Assembly (NCBI RefSeq): GCF_016652235.1
Contig: NZ_JAEPKU010000004.1
Location: 1-64,000 of the forward strand
Source of the DNA: Dysgonomonas sp. Marseille-P4677
GTDB taxonomy: Bacteria > Bacteroidota > Bacteroidia > Bacteroidales > Dysgonomonadaceae
Length of the DNA: 64,000 nt
Direction of reading: 5' to 3'
Shown here piece by piece: positions 21,407 to 30,416 of this stretch. A program made the translations under genes and the position numbers. A model generated the notes under the pieces. That model saw nothing but the letters and a program-made list of their open reading frames with translations. It was not told the DNA's origin and searched no databases. Position 1 is the first letter of the stretch, and every line of letters starts with the position of its first letter.

Positions 21407-23275
21407 ATGCAAAGGCATAGGATTCCTCTAGTGAGTGTTCTATGCCTCATTGCTCTTTATGCTTCGGCTCAAACGATGCTTTCACCTCAGCTGAATGTTG
21501 ATATAACTCAAGTGCCTCAAAAACCGCAAGAGCCAAAGAAACAACAATCCTCCACGAAGGGAAATACAAAAGTTATCGAGATTGTCAATGCCAACAGATA
21601 TCTACATCGCTCTAATTTCGATGCAGACATACTGAAAGATAGTGTTATATTTCTACATGATGGAGCATACCTTTACTGCGATAGCGCATATTACAACCAA
21701 AAACAAAATACATTCGAAGCATTCAGCAACGTCCGTATGGAGCAAGGAGACACCCTTTTCTTATATGGAAAATATATGCATTATGATGGTAACACGAAAT
21801 TGGTGAAAGTTCGCGAAAATGTAAGTCTGGAACACTCTCCAAAAAGTAAAAGAAATCCAATTACTCTATTCACCGATAGTCTCAATTACGACCGTGCAAT
21901 GAATCTTGGATATTACTTCGATGGCGGAATGCTTGTCGATTCCCTAAACGAACTTACTTCGTATTGGGGACAGTACGAACCCAACATACGCATTGCAACA
22001 TTCAGGGACAGCGTAATTCTGAAGAACCCTAACTTTACATTGTATTCTGATAAACTTAAATACAATACAAATAATAAAACCGCCATTTTTACCACTCCTA
22101 CGCAAATTGTATCTGATAGTGGCGTAATACATACAAGTAACGGGTGGTACAATACCGATACAGAAGAGTCTCTTTTACTCGACCAATCTACTATTATAAA
22201 TAAAGAAGGAAACCAATTCCTGCGTGGCGATTCTATTTTCTACTATAAGTCATTAGGGTATGGTGAAGTATTTGGCAATATGTTTCTACAAGATACAGCC
22301 AAACAAGTCATCCTGATAGGCAACTATGGTTACTATAATCAGATAGAAAATTCGGCTTTGGCCACAGACTCTGCTTATGCTATAGAATATTCGCAGGGTG
22401 ACAGTCTCTACATACATGCCGATACCTTACGATTAATTACAGTAACAGATACGCTTAAAACTAAACCGAATAAGTCCTTGTCAAAAATCGTACCTGAAGT
22501 TACTGACTCCACACTGGTAGACTCTGTGCATATAGAGCCAATACTGGGGGATACTTCGTTTTATGACAGACGCCGATTAACGGGTGATACATTACCTGTT
22601 TTTACTCCGGCATCTCCCCAACTAGATAGCGACACCGCAAAAAATAGTTATAGACTAATAAAGGCATATTACGGAGTCAGATTTTATCGTTCAGATATGC
22701 AAGGAGTGTGTGACTCTCTGCAATTCAGTGGCAAAGACTCTATTATTCATATGTATCGAGATCCTATATTATGGAATACGAATAGACAGCTGACAGGAGA
22801 TACAATCGACATATTTATGAATGATAGCACTATCGATTATATGCATGTAAAACGATATGCTTTTTCAATAGAGGAAAAGGATTCTATTCATTATAATCAA
22901 TTAAAAAGCAGATCCTTGAAAGTTTTCTTCGAAAACAAAAAGGCAAAACGAGTACTTGCTGAAGGCAATGTGGAGACAATTTCTTACCCTGAAGAACGAG
23001 ATGGATCGCTAAATGGAGTATTAAATTGGCTTGAAAGTAGTTATCTCCAAATATTTATGGATGACGGAAAGTTCAAGAAGTTAGTAACCTGGCCCAAATC
23101 GACAGGAAAAACAACCCCTTTTAAGCTGGTGACTCCAACACAATTAAAACTAACAGATTTCTATTGGTATGATTATTTAAGGCCGGTAGACAGATTCGAT
23201 ATATTCCGTAAAGCATCGAAAAAAGCAACGGACATGAAGCCTAAGCGCTCCTCCATTTTCGATAGAGAAGAATAA
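21407..23275 (+). CDS. OstA/LptA-like organic solvent tolerance protein
   Basis: An exported protein of about 622 residues with OstA/LptA-type beta-jellyroll repeats, the kind that shuttle lipopolysaccharide across the periplasm. Repeated strand patterns such as DSVIFLHDGAYLYCDSAYYN and GDTLFLYGKYMHYDG mark the N-terminal OstA-like region (about 60-300). There is no obvious C-terminal LptD barrel. The ATG at 21407 begins the signal peptide MQRHRIPLVSVLCLIALYASAQ; a GTG at 21380 would add nine residues. Its place between SurA and mutL fits joint outer-membrane biogenesis. The LPS role is inferred from the family. Confidence 0.85.
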   Translation: MQRHRIPLVSVLCLIALYASAQTMLSPQLNVDITQVPQKPQEPKKQQSSTKGNTKVIEIVNANRYLHRSNFDADILKDSVIFLHDGAYLYCDSAYYNQKQNTFEAFSNVRMEQGDTLFLYGKYMHYDGNTKLVKVRENVSLEHSPKSKRNPITLFTDSLNYDRAMNLGYYFDGGMLVDSLNELTSYWGQYEPNIRIATFRDSVILKNPNFTLYSDKLKYNTNNKTAIFTTPTQIVSDSGVIHTSNGWYNTDTEESLLLDQSTIINKEGNQFLRGDSIFYYKSLGYGEVFGNMFLQDTAKQVILIGNYGYYNQIENSALATDSAYAIEYSQGDSLYIHADTLRLITVTDTLKTKPNKSLSKIVPEVTDSTLVDSVHIEPILGDTSFYDRRRLTGDTLPVFTPASPQLDSDTAKNSYRLIKAYYGVRFYRSDMQGVCDSLQFSGKDSIIHMYRDPILWNTNRQLTGDTIDIFMNDSTIDYMHVKRYAFSIEEKDSIHYNQLKSRSLKVFFENKKAKRVLAEGNVETISYPEERDGSLNGVLNWLESSYLQIFMDDGKFKKLVTWPKSTGKTTPFKLVTPTQLKLTDFYWYDYLRPVDRFDIFRKASKKATDMKPKRSSIFDREE

Positions 23276-23288
23276 CTAGCAAGAACAA

Positions 23289-25127
23289 ATGAGCGATATA
23301 ATACATCTTTTACCCGATTCCATAGCCAATCAGATAGCTGCAGGAGAGGTTATCCAACGCCCCTCATCTGTAGTAAAGGAACTAGTGGAAAATGCCATTG
23401 ATGCAGGAGCCGACAGCATACAAATTATAATTAAAGATGCCGGACGCACACTAATTCAGGTTATTGATAATGGTAAAGGGATGTCTGCCACAGACTCGCG
23501 TATGGCATTTGAACGACATGCAACATCGAAAATAAAATCAGCAGATGATTTGTTTGCCTTACGTACAATGGGCTTTAGAGGAGAAGCTCTGCCTTCTATT
23601 GCTGCTATCGCTCAGATAGATTTGCGTACCCGCACAAAGGAAGACGAACTAGGTACATCACTTCAGATATCCGGATCGAGAGTCGAGTCTCAGGAATATA
23701 TCGCATGCCCTATTGGGAGTAACTTTTCTGTCAAAAATATATTCTTCAATGTTCCTGCCCGACGTAAGTTTCTTAAATCGAACGATACCGAACGCAGGAA
23801 TATATTAACCGAACTAGAGCGCATTGTACTGGTTAATCCTGAAATAGAGTTCTCGTTTATAGATAATGATATAGAAGTTCTCAGATATCCGGTGAGCAAC
23901 CTTCGCCAACGTATTGTAAATGTTGTAGGAAAGAACTTTAACCAACAACTTATAACGCTTGATATAGAAACATCGCTAGCAAAAATAAAAGGATTTGTAG
24001 GAAAGCCTGAATCGGCGCGTAAAACAAGAGCTTTACAATATTTTTTCGTTAATGGACGGTACATGCGACATCCTTATTTCAATAAGGCTGTAACTTCTGC
24101 ATTCGATCCTTTGATACCATCAGGAGAAAGTCCCAACTATTTTATATATTTTGAAGTTGAGCCGGATACAATCGATGTAAATATCCATCCGACTAAGACT
24201 GAAATCAAGTTCGAGAACGAACAGCCTATCTGGCAAATATTATCGGCTGCGGTAAAAGAAGCCTTAGGTAAGTTTAACGAGGTTCCTACTATCGATTTCG
24301 ATACTGCCGATGCTATTGACATCCCTATTCACGACCCATCTAAAAACGTAGGACAGCCCAGAGTAAATATTAACCCGTCTTACAATCCATTTAAGGGTCC
24401 TACATCAGGAACAAATTATCAGCGTCCGAACCATGACTGGGAACAATTCTACAAAGGTTTTGAGAAAGATAAGGGTAGCTTGGATGTAACAGAAAAACAT
24501 GAAGATATAAGTCTTTTTAATCAGCCTGAAACTCTGGAGCAGCAGCAACCTTCTACTGTAACCGACATGGTTATACATTATCAGTACAAAAACAAATATA
24601 TTCTCACTTCTGTAAAATCAGGCCTCATGCTTATAGATCAGCATAGAGCACACGTCCGTATATTATTTGACCAATTTCTAAATCAAATAAGACAAAAACG
24701 TGGAATATCTCAGCGAGCCTTATTTCCGGAAATAATCGAGTTATCCCCATCAGAAGCATCAATGATCCCGTATCTTATGGAGGATTTAGAGGCTGTAGGT
24801 TTTGACCTAAGTAATTTAGGGAACAACGCCTATGCAATAAATGGAACTCCGTCAGAAATCACGAATGTAAACCCAGTGCAACTTGTCCACAATATGATCA
24901 GTAAGAGTGTGGAAACCGGTAGCGATGTAAAAGATGAAATACAAGAGTCATTAGCTTTATCAATGGCGAATGCAGCAGCGATCCGATATGGACACCGTCT
25001 GTCAGATGAGGAGATGAACAAGATTGTAGATCAGTTATTTGCATCTCCTGCCCATAAACATACTCCTGATGGTAGGACAATTATCTCTCTATTGGAAGAT
25101 GATGTTATAGAAAAGATGTTCAGATAA
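23289..25127 (+). CDS. mutL: DNA mismatch repair protein MutL
   Basis: GHKL-ATPase that couples mismatch recognition to strand processing. ATPase motifs are intact: ENAIDAGAD (34-42), DNGKGM (60-65), GFRGEAL (95-101). The C-terminal dimerisation domain is present, but the metal-binding endonuclease motif DQHA(X)2E(X)4E is altered to [12 protein letters not shown] (450-461), both glutamates being lost, and the CPHGRP motif reads TPDGRT (592-597). It therefore looks like a MutL without nicking activity. The length of 612 is typical. It closes the plus-strand envelope run, 13 bp after the OstA-like gene. Confidence 0.95.
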   Translation: MSDIIHLLPDSIANQIAAGEVIQRPSSVVKELVENAIDAGADSIQIIIKDAGRTLIQVIDNGKGMSATDSRMAFERHATSKIKSADDLFALRTMGFRGEALPSIAAIAQIDLRTRTKEDELGTSLQISGSRVESQEYIACPIGSNFSVKNIFFNVPARRKFLKSNDTERRNILTELERIVLVNPEIEFSFIDNDIEVLRYPVSNLRQRIVNVVGKNFNQQLITLDIETSLAKIKGFVGKPESARKTRALQYFFVNGRYMRHPYFNKAVTSAFDPLIPSGESPNYFIYFEVEPDTIDVNIHPTKTEIKFENEQPIWQILSAAVKEALGKFNEVPTIDFDTADAIDIPIHDPSKNVGQPRVNINPSYNPFKGPTSGTNYQRPNHDWEQFYKGFEKDKGSLDVTEKHEDISLFNQPETLEQQQPSTVTDMVIHYQYKNKYILTSVKSGLMLIDQHRAHVRILFDQFLNQIRQKRGISQRALFPEIIELSPSEASMIPYLMEDLEAVGFDLSNLGNNAYAINGTPSEITNVNPVQLVHNMISKSVETGSDVKDEIQESLALSMANAAAIRYGHRLSDEEMNKIVDQLFASPAHKHTPDGRTIISLLEDDVIEKMFR

Positions 25128-25144
25128 GACAAAAGATGTCTTTT
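25126..25144. terminator. Weak hairpin between convergent mutL and the barrel protein gene
   Basis: AAGACA/TGTCTT (25126-25131 and 25137-25142) with a 5-base loop and a short T run. The 6-bp stem is marginal, and the two genes end only 15 bp apart. Confidence 0.35.
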
Positions 25145-25880
25145 ATCTCCCCCAACCAAAAGATACACCTAGACTTACACCTATAGTAGATGTATTATTG
25201 CCTTTTATATGTATATCATTAATAAGGGATCTATCGTAATAATCATAAGCCATTGACTTAAACTCAGGTTTTGAAAAGCGATAGCGATAACTTAGTCCAA
25301 AGATTAAACTGGTTATTCTCGATATTCTATAAGATGATGATAGTTCTAAAGAAGCGAATTGAAGGGGAGTATCCTTAATATCCCAATCATAAGAAATTGT
25401 ATACATATCATTGCTTCCCTTCTTCTTCAATATATTACTTGCTGATGTAGTAATTAAACTTTCAAAACCAATTCCTAAACGGGGAATCAAATCTATTTTT
25501 TTTAATTGAAACTTATAAAATAAGCCGAAAGACATTTTTGTACAAACATCTTCTCCTCCCCATGAATAAACGTCTCTTATATAGTAATTACTTAATTCGA
25601 ACTCATTAAGAATATCTGTAGGATTATATCTGTTTTCTCCATGATATGCAGCTATGGACAAATCTGAATAGATCCCTATATTTTGGTAGCATCGCCAACT
25701 GAACCGAGCTTTTAGATCAGTAGAGCTGGCATATCCCATGCCTTTATTAATCTCAGTATTATCGAACCAATTGTTAAGTCTGAAATTTTGTTCAACCTCT
25801 GCATCCAACCATACTCTTTTATTCTGAGCCTGAGAGCCCAAACATACACAAAGTGTAGCTAATAAAAATATCTTCCTCAT
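25143..25880 (-). CDS. Exported protein, probable outer-membrane beta-barrel
   Basis: A 245-residue product with a signal peptide (MRKIFLLATLCVCLGSQAQ) and alternating hydrophobic/polar strands rich in Tyr, Phe, Ser and Arg, for example SLIFGLSYRYRFSKPEF, ending in SLGVSFGWGR. This looks like a small outer-membrane barrel, though the last residue is Arg instead of the usual aromatic. No family recognised. It starts 2 bp after the preceding small exported protein, so the two are likely one operon. Confidence 0.7.
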   Translation of the reverse strand: MRKIFLLATLCVCLGSQAQNKRVWLDAEVEQNFRLNNWFDNTEINKGMGYASSTDLKARFSWRCYQNIGIYSDLSIAAYHGENRYNPTDILNEFELSNYYIRDVYSWGGEDVCTKMSFGLFYKFQLKKIDLIPRLGIGFESLITTSASNILKKKGSNDMYTISYDWDIKDTPLQFASLELSSSYRISRITSLIFGLSYRYRFSKPEFKSMAYDYYDRSLINDIHIKGNNTSTIGVSLGVSFGWGR

Positions 25881-25882
25881 AT

Positions 25883-26350
25883 TTAATAAAGATCTATTGG
25901 TGTAGTTTGAGACTCAAAAACCTGATTTGCCGTCGTTACAATAACTTTGAAAGAATAGGTTCCGGCAGGAATCTCCTTTCGCAACACATACGAATATGTA
26001 AGATCATGAGGCTTGTAGCTGGTTCTTATAAAGAAATCTGTAATATCACTTCCGGCAGGATGTTCATGATCGATATCTATATCACATGATATTGTTTTTG
26101 TCTCTATCTGTTCTACAAGCTGATAATAGCGGGGCTCATCCCCATCGGTCAATTGCTTCACTCCTATCATATAAGCTTCTTTCTTTATAGGTTCATCAGA
26201 TATAATTGGATACTGCCCTTCATTATTAACATTATATATCTCTAAACCAATAAGATTTACATTTATAGGATCTGAATAATCCTCATCACATTTCATTGCT
26301 GTATTCAATATAAGGATAACCGAAAGTAATAAACTAATAATAAGTCTCAT
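25883..26350 (-). CDS. Small exported protein, possibly DUF5034 family
   Basis: A 155-residue protein with a hydrophobic N-terminus (MRLIISLLLSVILILNTAMKC). The Cys at 21 sits where a lipoprotein cysteine would be, but Lys at -1 is a poor lipobox, so lipidation is uncertain. The mature part looks like a single beta-sandwich, and the stretch KKEAYMIGVKQ recalls Bacteroidales DUF5034 proteins (from memory, not checked). It precedes the barrel gene by 2 bp and probably works with it at the outer membrane. Function unknown. Confidence 0.65.
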   Translation of the reverse strand: MRLIISLLLSVILILNTAMKCDEDYSDPINVNLIGLEIYNVNNEGQYPIISDEPIKKEAYMIGVKQLTDGDEPRYYQLVEQIETKTISCDIDIDHEHPAGSDITDFFIRTSYKPHDLTYSYVLRKEIPAGTYSFKVIVTTANQVFESQTTPIDLY

Positions 26351-26413
26351 AGTATTGATTAATTTTGTGTTTAATAAATCTCTTAGAAATAGAAGGTTAT
26401 AGTATAAAAACGA

Positions 26414-26444
26414 AAAAGCAAGATAATTATTATATCTTGCTTTT
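26414..26444 (-). terminator. Intrinsic terminator at the end of the dcw cluster
   Basis: A 12-bp perfect stem (26414-26425 with 26433-26444), 7-base loop, with T-rich sequence following on the minus strand. It lies 20 bp after the yqeY stop. Confidence 0.88.
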
Positions 26445-26463
26445 GTATATATTTTCAGAAAAT

Positions 26464-26916
26464 TTACTTGCTCAGTAGCTTCTTTACAGTTTCGGAAATA
26501 GCTTTCCCAGCTGCAAGTCCGGCAAGAGCTTTAGTTGCAACTCCCATTACCTTACCCATATCAGCAGGAGAAGAGGCACCCACTTGCGCTATAATATCTG
26601 CGATCTTAACATCCAGTTCGTCTTGCGATAATTGCTTTGGTAAATAAGTCTCAATCACTGCCAATTCGGCTAATTCCTTCTCTGCCAAATCCGGACGATT
26701 TTGTCCTGTGTATATTTCAGCACTGTCGCGACGCTGTTTGGCCATCTTTTGAAGGATTTGAATCGCAGCCTCATCCGAAAGCTCATCATTCGCTCCTTTC
26801 GCAGTTTTAGCCTCAATAAACTCTTTCTTCATACCACGCAATGCTTCTAATTTCACCTTGTCTTTCGCACGCATTGCGTCCTTAATATCTTCACTAACTT
26901 TATCAAATAAGTTCAT
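26464..26916 (-). CDS. yqeY: GatB/YqeY domain protein
   Basis: A 150-residue free-standing YqeY protein, related to the C-terminal helical domain of the GatB/E amidotransferase subunits that bind tRNA. It covers the entire family length, from LFDKVSEDIKDAMRAKDK to the C-terminal helix, and includes the typical KQRRDSAEIY and PADMGKVMG segments. Its exact role is unsettled. It ends the dcw cluster, 20 bp after ftsZ, a common position in Bacteroidota. Confidence 0.92.
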   Translation of the reverse strand: MNLFDKVSEDIKDAMRAKDKVKLEALRGMKKEFIEAKTAKGANDELSDEAAIQILQKMAKQRRDSAEIYTGQNRPDLAEKELAELAVIETYLPKQLSQDELDVKIADIIAQVGASSPADMGKVMGVATKALAGLAAGKAISETVKKLLSK

Positions 26917-26936
26917 AATTTATATAATAAATTTGT

Positions 26937-28235
26937 TTATTCGTTAAAAAGGCCTCCTGGCTTCTTAGCCTCCGGCTTATATTCACTTGGATTAAACTTC
27001 TCGTCACGCTTAAATACAGGAGTATTCTCAAGTGCATCTACAATCTTATCATCATCCAGTTCATCAGTAGAAAGGATTATTGGCTTAGGGCTAAAGAAGG
27101 AGGTTTTTACGGCCATTGTTTGCACACCGTCTTTACCGTAATGCTTTTCTATCATTTCGTTAATACGGCGTTTCTCCTCTTCCTCTTTTCGTAATCGTTC
27201 TTCTTCCAGATACTCTTCCTCTTCGGTAAGCTCACGATAATGTTCATCGATACCGGGAATACTCGACATGCCAAAACCTGTTGCAAGAAGAGTAATCTTC
27301 ACTTTATCAGTAAGTTTTTTGTCAGTTGCCGTACCCCATATAACTTCTATTTCCGGGCCAAATCGTTTCATAAAATTGGCAACAGCTTCCATTTCTTCCA
27401 CAATAAGAGGGTTCTCCTCACTGGAATAGATATTGAATAAGATTTTCTTAGCGTCGAATACGTCGTTATTATTCAGTAATGGCGAATGTAATGCATTAAC
27501 AATTGCATCTTCCACTCTATTTTCACCTTCTCCGTATCCGCTACTCATAATGGCTACACCACCATCTTTGAGTATTGTTTTCACATCGGCAAAGTCCAGA
27601 TTTATATGTCCATGTACAGTTATTATCTCTGCTATTCCTTTTGCTGCAATAGTCAATGTATCATCAGCTTTAGCAAAAGCATTTGGAATGGTAAGATCGG
27701 CGTAAATATCAATTAGCCTTTCATTATTAATAACAAGTAAAGCATCTACATTCTTTGCTATATCTTCTACTCCTCGCAGAGCTTGAATAATCTTTTTTCG
27801 TCCTTCAAATACGAACGGAATAGTAACAATACCAACTGTCAGAATACCCAAATCTTTTGCTATGCGGGCAACAACAGGTGCAGCTCCGGTTCCGGTTCCA
27901 CCACCCATACCAGCCGTTATGAATACCATACGAGTACCATCGCTAAGTAGTTTCTCTAGGTCTTCTCTGCTTTCTTCTGCAGCAGCCGAAGCTACTTCGG
28001 GACGGTTGCCTGCTCCAAGACCTTCAGTTGTCTTTCGCCCCAATTGAACACGGGTTTCGACCGGAGATTCACAAAGAGCCTGATTATCGGTATTACACAA
28101 AGCAAACGACACATCGTGAATTCCTTCATTGTACATATGATTCACGGCATTACCACCACCGCCTCCTACGCCAATTACTTTTATAATTGTTTGGGTCTTT
28201 CTGGGAAATTGGAAATCCAATATTTTTTCGTCCAT
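26937..28235 (-). CDS. ftsZ: Cell division GTPase FtsZ
   Basis: Tubulin-like GTPase forming the division ring. The nucleotide loop GVGGGGGNAVNHM (22-34) and tubulin signature GGGTGTG (111-117) are intact, as is the T7-loop region. After the globular core (about 320 residues) comes a charged Glu/Arg-rich linker (ELTEEEEYLEEERLRKEEEE part) and a C-terminal tail ending KKPGGLFNE that should bind FtsA. The length of 432 is usual for Bacteroidales. ftsA ends 46 bp upstream. Confidence 0.97.
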   Translation of the reverse strand: MDEKILDFQFPRKTQTIIKVIGVGGGGGNAVNHMYNEGIHDVSFALCNTDNQALCESPVETRVQLGRKTTEGLGAGNRPEVASAAAEESREDLEKLLSDGTRMVFITAGMGGGTGTGAAPVVARIAKDLGILTVGIVTIPFVFEGRKKIIQALRGVEDIAKNVDALLVINNERLIDIYADLTIPNAFAKADDTLTIAAKGIAEIITVHGHINLDFADVKTILKDGGVAIMSSGYGEGENRVEDAIVNALHSPLLNNNDVFDAKKILFNIYSSEENPLIVEEMEAVANFMKRFGPEIEVIWGTATDKKLTDKVKITLLATGFGMSSIPGIDEHYRELTEEEEYLEEERLRKEEEEKRRINEMIEKHYGKDGVQTMAVKTSFFSPKPIILSTDELDDDKIVDALENTPVFKRDEKFNPSEYKPEAKKPGGLFNE

Positions 28236-28281
28236 ATTTTAGGTTGTTTGTTTGTACATTTAAAAGAGGAAAATCAAGGAA

Positions 28282-29625
28282 TTATTCTTCATCATTGAAC
28301 ATCGTTCCTCCAAAATTCTGAATTTTTTCAAAAAAGCCAAACAAAGTAGTTTGTTTACCGTCTTTATGCTTCTTTTCCTTTTTATGTTTTTTAGTTTCTC
28401 TTTCTTCCTCTTCTTCGGATTCCGGCTGTATTGGTTGAGCGACAGGTGGCGGTGTAGGCGCAACATAAACCGGCTCAACAATAGGAGCTATTACTTCTTT
28501 TCGTTCGCAATTTTCGTTCGCAAACAAAAGAAGGCTTAATGCTTGGGTATAAAATGGATTTTGGAGCAATTCTGCAGCATTGTTTATATACACACGTTTT
28601 GCTACAGCACGTTTTACAGGAAGTTGAGATTTCTCAGCCAAATGATCAACTAGCCCACTCATCTGAGATGCTCCACCTATCATAATAATACCTGCATCCA
28701 ATTGGTCGCCATACCCCGACTCTTTTATCTGATTTATTACATTCAGTATTATTTCATCCTGACGAAGCTGGATTACTTTGTTTAACTCTCTAAGATCTAC
28801 ATCAGGAGACACCTCACCTGCTGCTTTATTCTTATCCTTGCCAAGCTTTCCATAACGGATTTTATAAGCTTCGGCCGAATCAAACACAAAACCAAGCTCC
28901 TGTACATCTTTTGTTATAGTACGGCCTCCAAAAGGGATTACTGACATATAGCGCAACAATCCTCCTTTGTATATAGACAATGTGGTGGTTCCGGCTCCAA
29001 AGTCGATAAGTGCGCAACCAGCCTGCCTATCATTCTCGTCTAAGACTAACGCTCCTGCGGCTACAGGCCCAACAATAAATCCGGCAATCTCCACGTGCGA
29101 CTTATCTGCTATGCTTTTAGTCAGATTAGCTTTTATATTAGGACGCCCTATAACCAAACGATAACGCCCTTCGATAGAGGACGCAGTTTTATCAATAGGA
29201 TCTTCTTCATACTTTCCATCCAGATAGTATTCGGGAGCAAGGACACTATAATTGGTAAAGAAATCCGGTTTATTCAACTTTGCTTGTTGCTCCATATTAT
29301 CAAGAACGGCGAAAGTAATAGGAGTAAATCCATCCAGAAGTTTTACTTCAGCATGTTCTACCGCACGAAGTGATTTACCTGCAACAGAAACATAAGCTTT
29401 TCCTATTTTTTTCCCTGTTTTATTTTCAAGGAGACTTATAAGTTTCTTTATCTTACCAGCCGCCTCATCTATATTGTAAATTACACCGTATTTCACACAC
29501 GAATCGGAAGATATAATTTCCGATGCAAGGATGGAAATTACACCCTGTTCATTTTTACGACCGAGTACTCCTACTATATTGGAAGTACCGAGATCGATAC
29601 CTACTATAAAACCTGATTGCTCCAT
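28282..29625 (-). CDS. ftsA: Cell division protein FtsA
   Basis: Actin-like membrane tether for FtsZ. Phosphate-binding signatures GIDLGTSNIVGV (9-20) and DFGAGTTTL, plus GGASQMSG, are visible. After the ATPase core is a Pro-rich then strongly charged Lys/Glu linker of about 50 residues. The very end, TLFGFFEKIQNFGGTMF, is an amphipathic stretch suited as the membrane-targeting helix. The length of 447 is normal for the phylum. It sits between ftsQ and ftsZ as in most dcw clusters. Confidence 0.96.
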   Translation of the reverse strand: MEQSGFIVGIDLGTSNIVGVLGRKNEQGVISILASEIISSDSCVKYGVIYNIDEAAGKIKKLISLLENKTGKKIGKAYVSVAGKSLRAVEHAEVKLLDGFTPITFAVLDNMEQQAKLNKPDFFTNYSVLAPEYYLDGKYEEDPIDKTASSIEGRYRLVIGRPNIKANLTKSIADKSHVEIAGFIVGPVAAGALVLDENDRQAGCALIDFGAGTTTLSIYKGGLLRYMSVIPFGGRTITKDVQELGFVFDSAEAYKIRYGKLGKDKNKAAGEVSPDVDLRELNKVIQLRQDEIILNVINQIKESGYGDQLDAGIIMIGGASQMSGLVDHLAEKSQLPVKRAVAKRVYINNAAELLQNPFYTQALSLLLFANENCERKEVIAPIVEPVYVAPTPPPVAQPIQPESEEEEERETKKHKKEKKHKDGKQTTLFGFFEKIQNFGGTMFNDEE

Positions 29626-29681
29626 ATATCTTTACCTTTATAAATCGATTCGGAGTGAACCAATTAAATCCCTACTCTTAT

Positions 29682-30416
29682 CTAACGTTTTGTACAAACA
29701 ACTTGTTTGTCAAATTTCAAATTTATAATGGAATACTTATTCCACCCTGTTTCATTAAGCCCATTCTCGTAGAAAGCTAATAATTTATCCAGTCTCTCTT
29801 TATATCCATTGAGTTTACCTAATACAATGCGATGCTCTCCCACACGTGGTATCAACTCTATATCCTGGCCGGGCAAAACTATAATTTGTTCAATTTGTGC
29901 ATTCCAGAATTTATCACTATGCAAAAATAGTGCAAATTTGTATAAATCCGTCTTTGCAAAGTCTTCTTTTATCGCACCTGTTGCCACAGGCAAATAGGCG
30001 GTAAAATACTTAGATAGAGGCATTTTATTACCTTCATCGTCTATATAATAATTTCCTCCAGTACTGCTAATAATTCTTAATACAGGTTTACGCTCTTCAA
30101 TAGATACTCTGATAGCGTTATTATTTGTAACAAATACATTGGCTTTCTTTACCAGCTGGTTCGTTAAAATAGCCTCCTCTATTTCGTTCGTGTTTATGTC
30201 TTTAATCTGCTTGCCTGTAGGATCCAATCCTTTCTCTTTTACATACTTTGCAATGTCTTCCGTATCTACAAACTGCTCATCAGTCGTTCCGTTCTTCACT
30301 TCAACCTCAAAGCTAGTACATATGCCATCTTTGGGTTTTCCCTGAAAATAGAAAACCGAAAAAATCAGATATCCTGCAATCAGACATATCCCGGTGATGA
30401 CTAATACTTTTTTCAT
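29682..30416 (-). CDS. ftsQ: Cell division protein FtsQ
   Basis: A 244-residue bitopic membrane protein: one N-terminal membrane segment (about residues 4-24) and a periplasmic part with a POTRA-like start (FVDTEDIAKYVKEKGLD) and the FtsQ beta domain. It connects early cytoplasmic ring proteins to septal wall synthesis through FtsL and its partner. Sequence conservation is low, and the call leans partly on its place between murC and ftsA. Its start overlaps the murC stop by 4 bp. Confidence 0.88.
   Translation of the reverse strand: MKKVLVITGICLIAGYLIFSVFYFQGKPKDGICTSFEVEVKNGTTDEQFVDTEDIAKYVKEKGLDPTGKQIKDINTNEIEEAILTNQLVKKANVFVTNNNAIRVSIEERKPVLRIISSTGGNYYIDDEGNKMPLSKYFTAYLPVATGAIKEDFAKTDLYKFALFLHSDKFWNAQIEQIIVLPGQDIELIPRVGEHRIVLGKLNGYKERLDKLLAFYENGLNETGWNKYSIINLKFDKQVVCTKR

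Noticed and set aside
28044-28298. Plus-strand reading frames opposite ftsZ, ftsA and murC
   Set aside because: They lie antisense to well-conserved genes and encode no recognisable protein.
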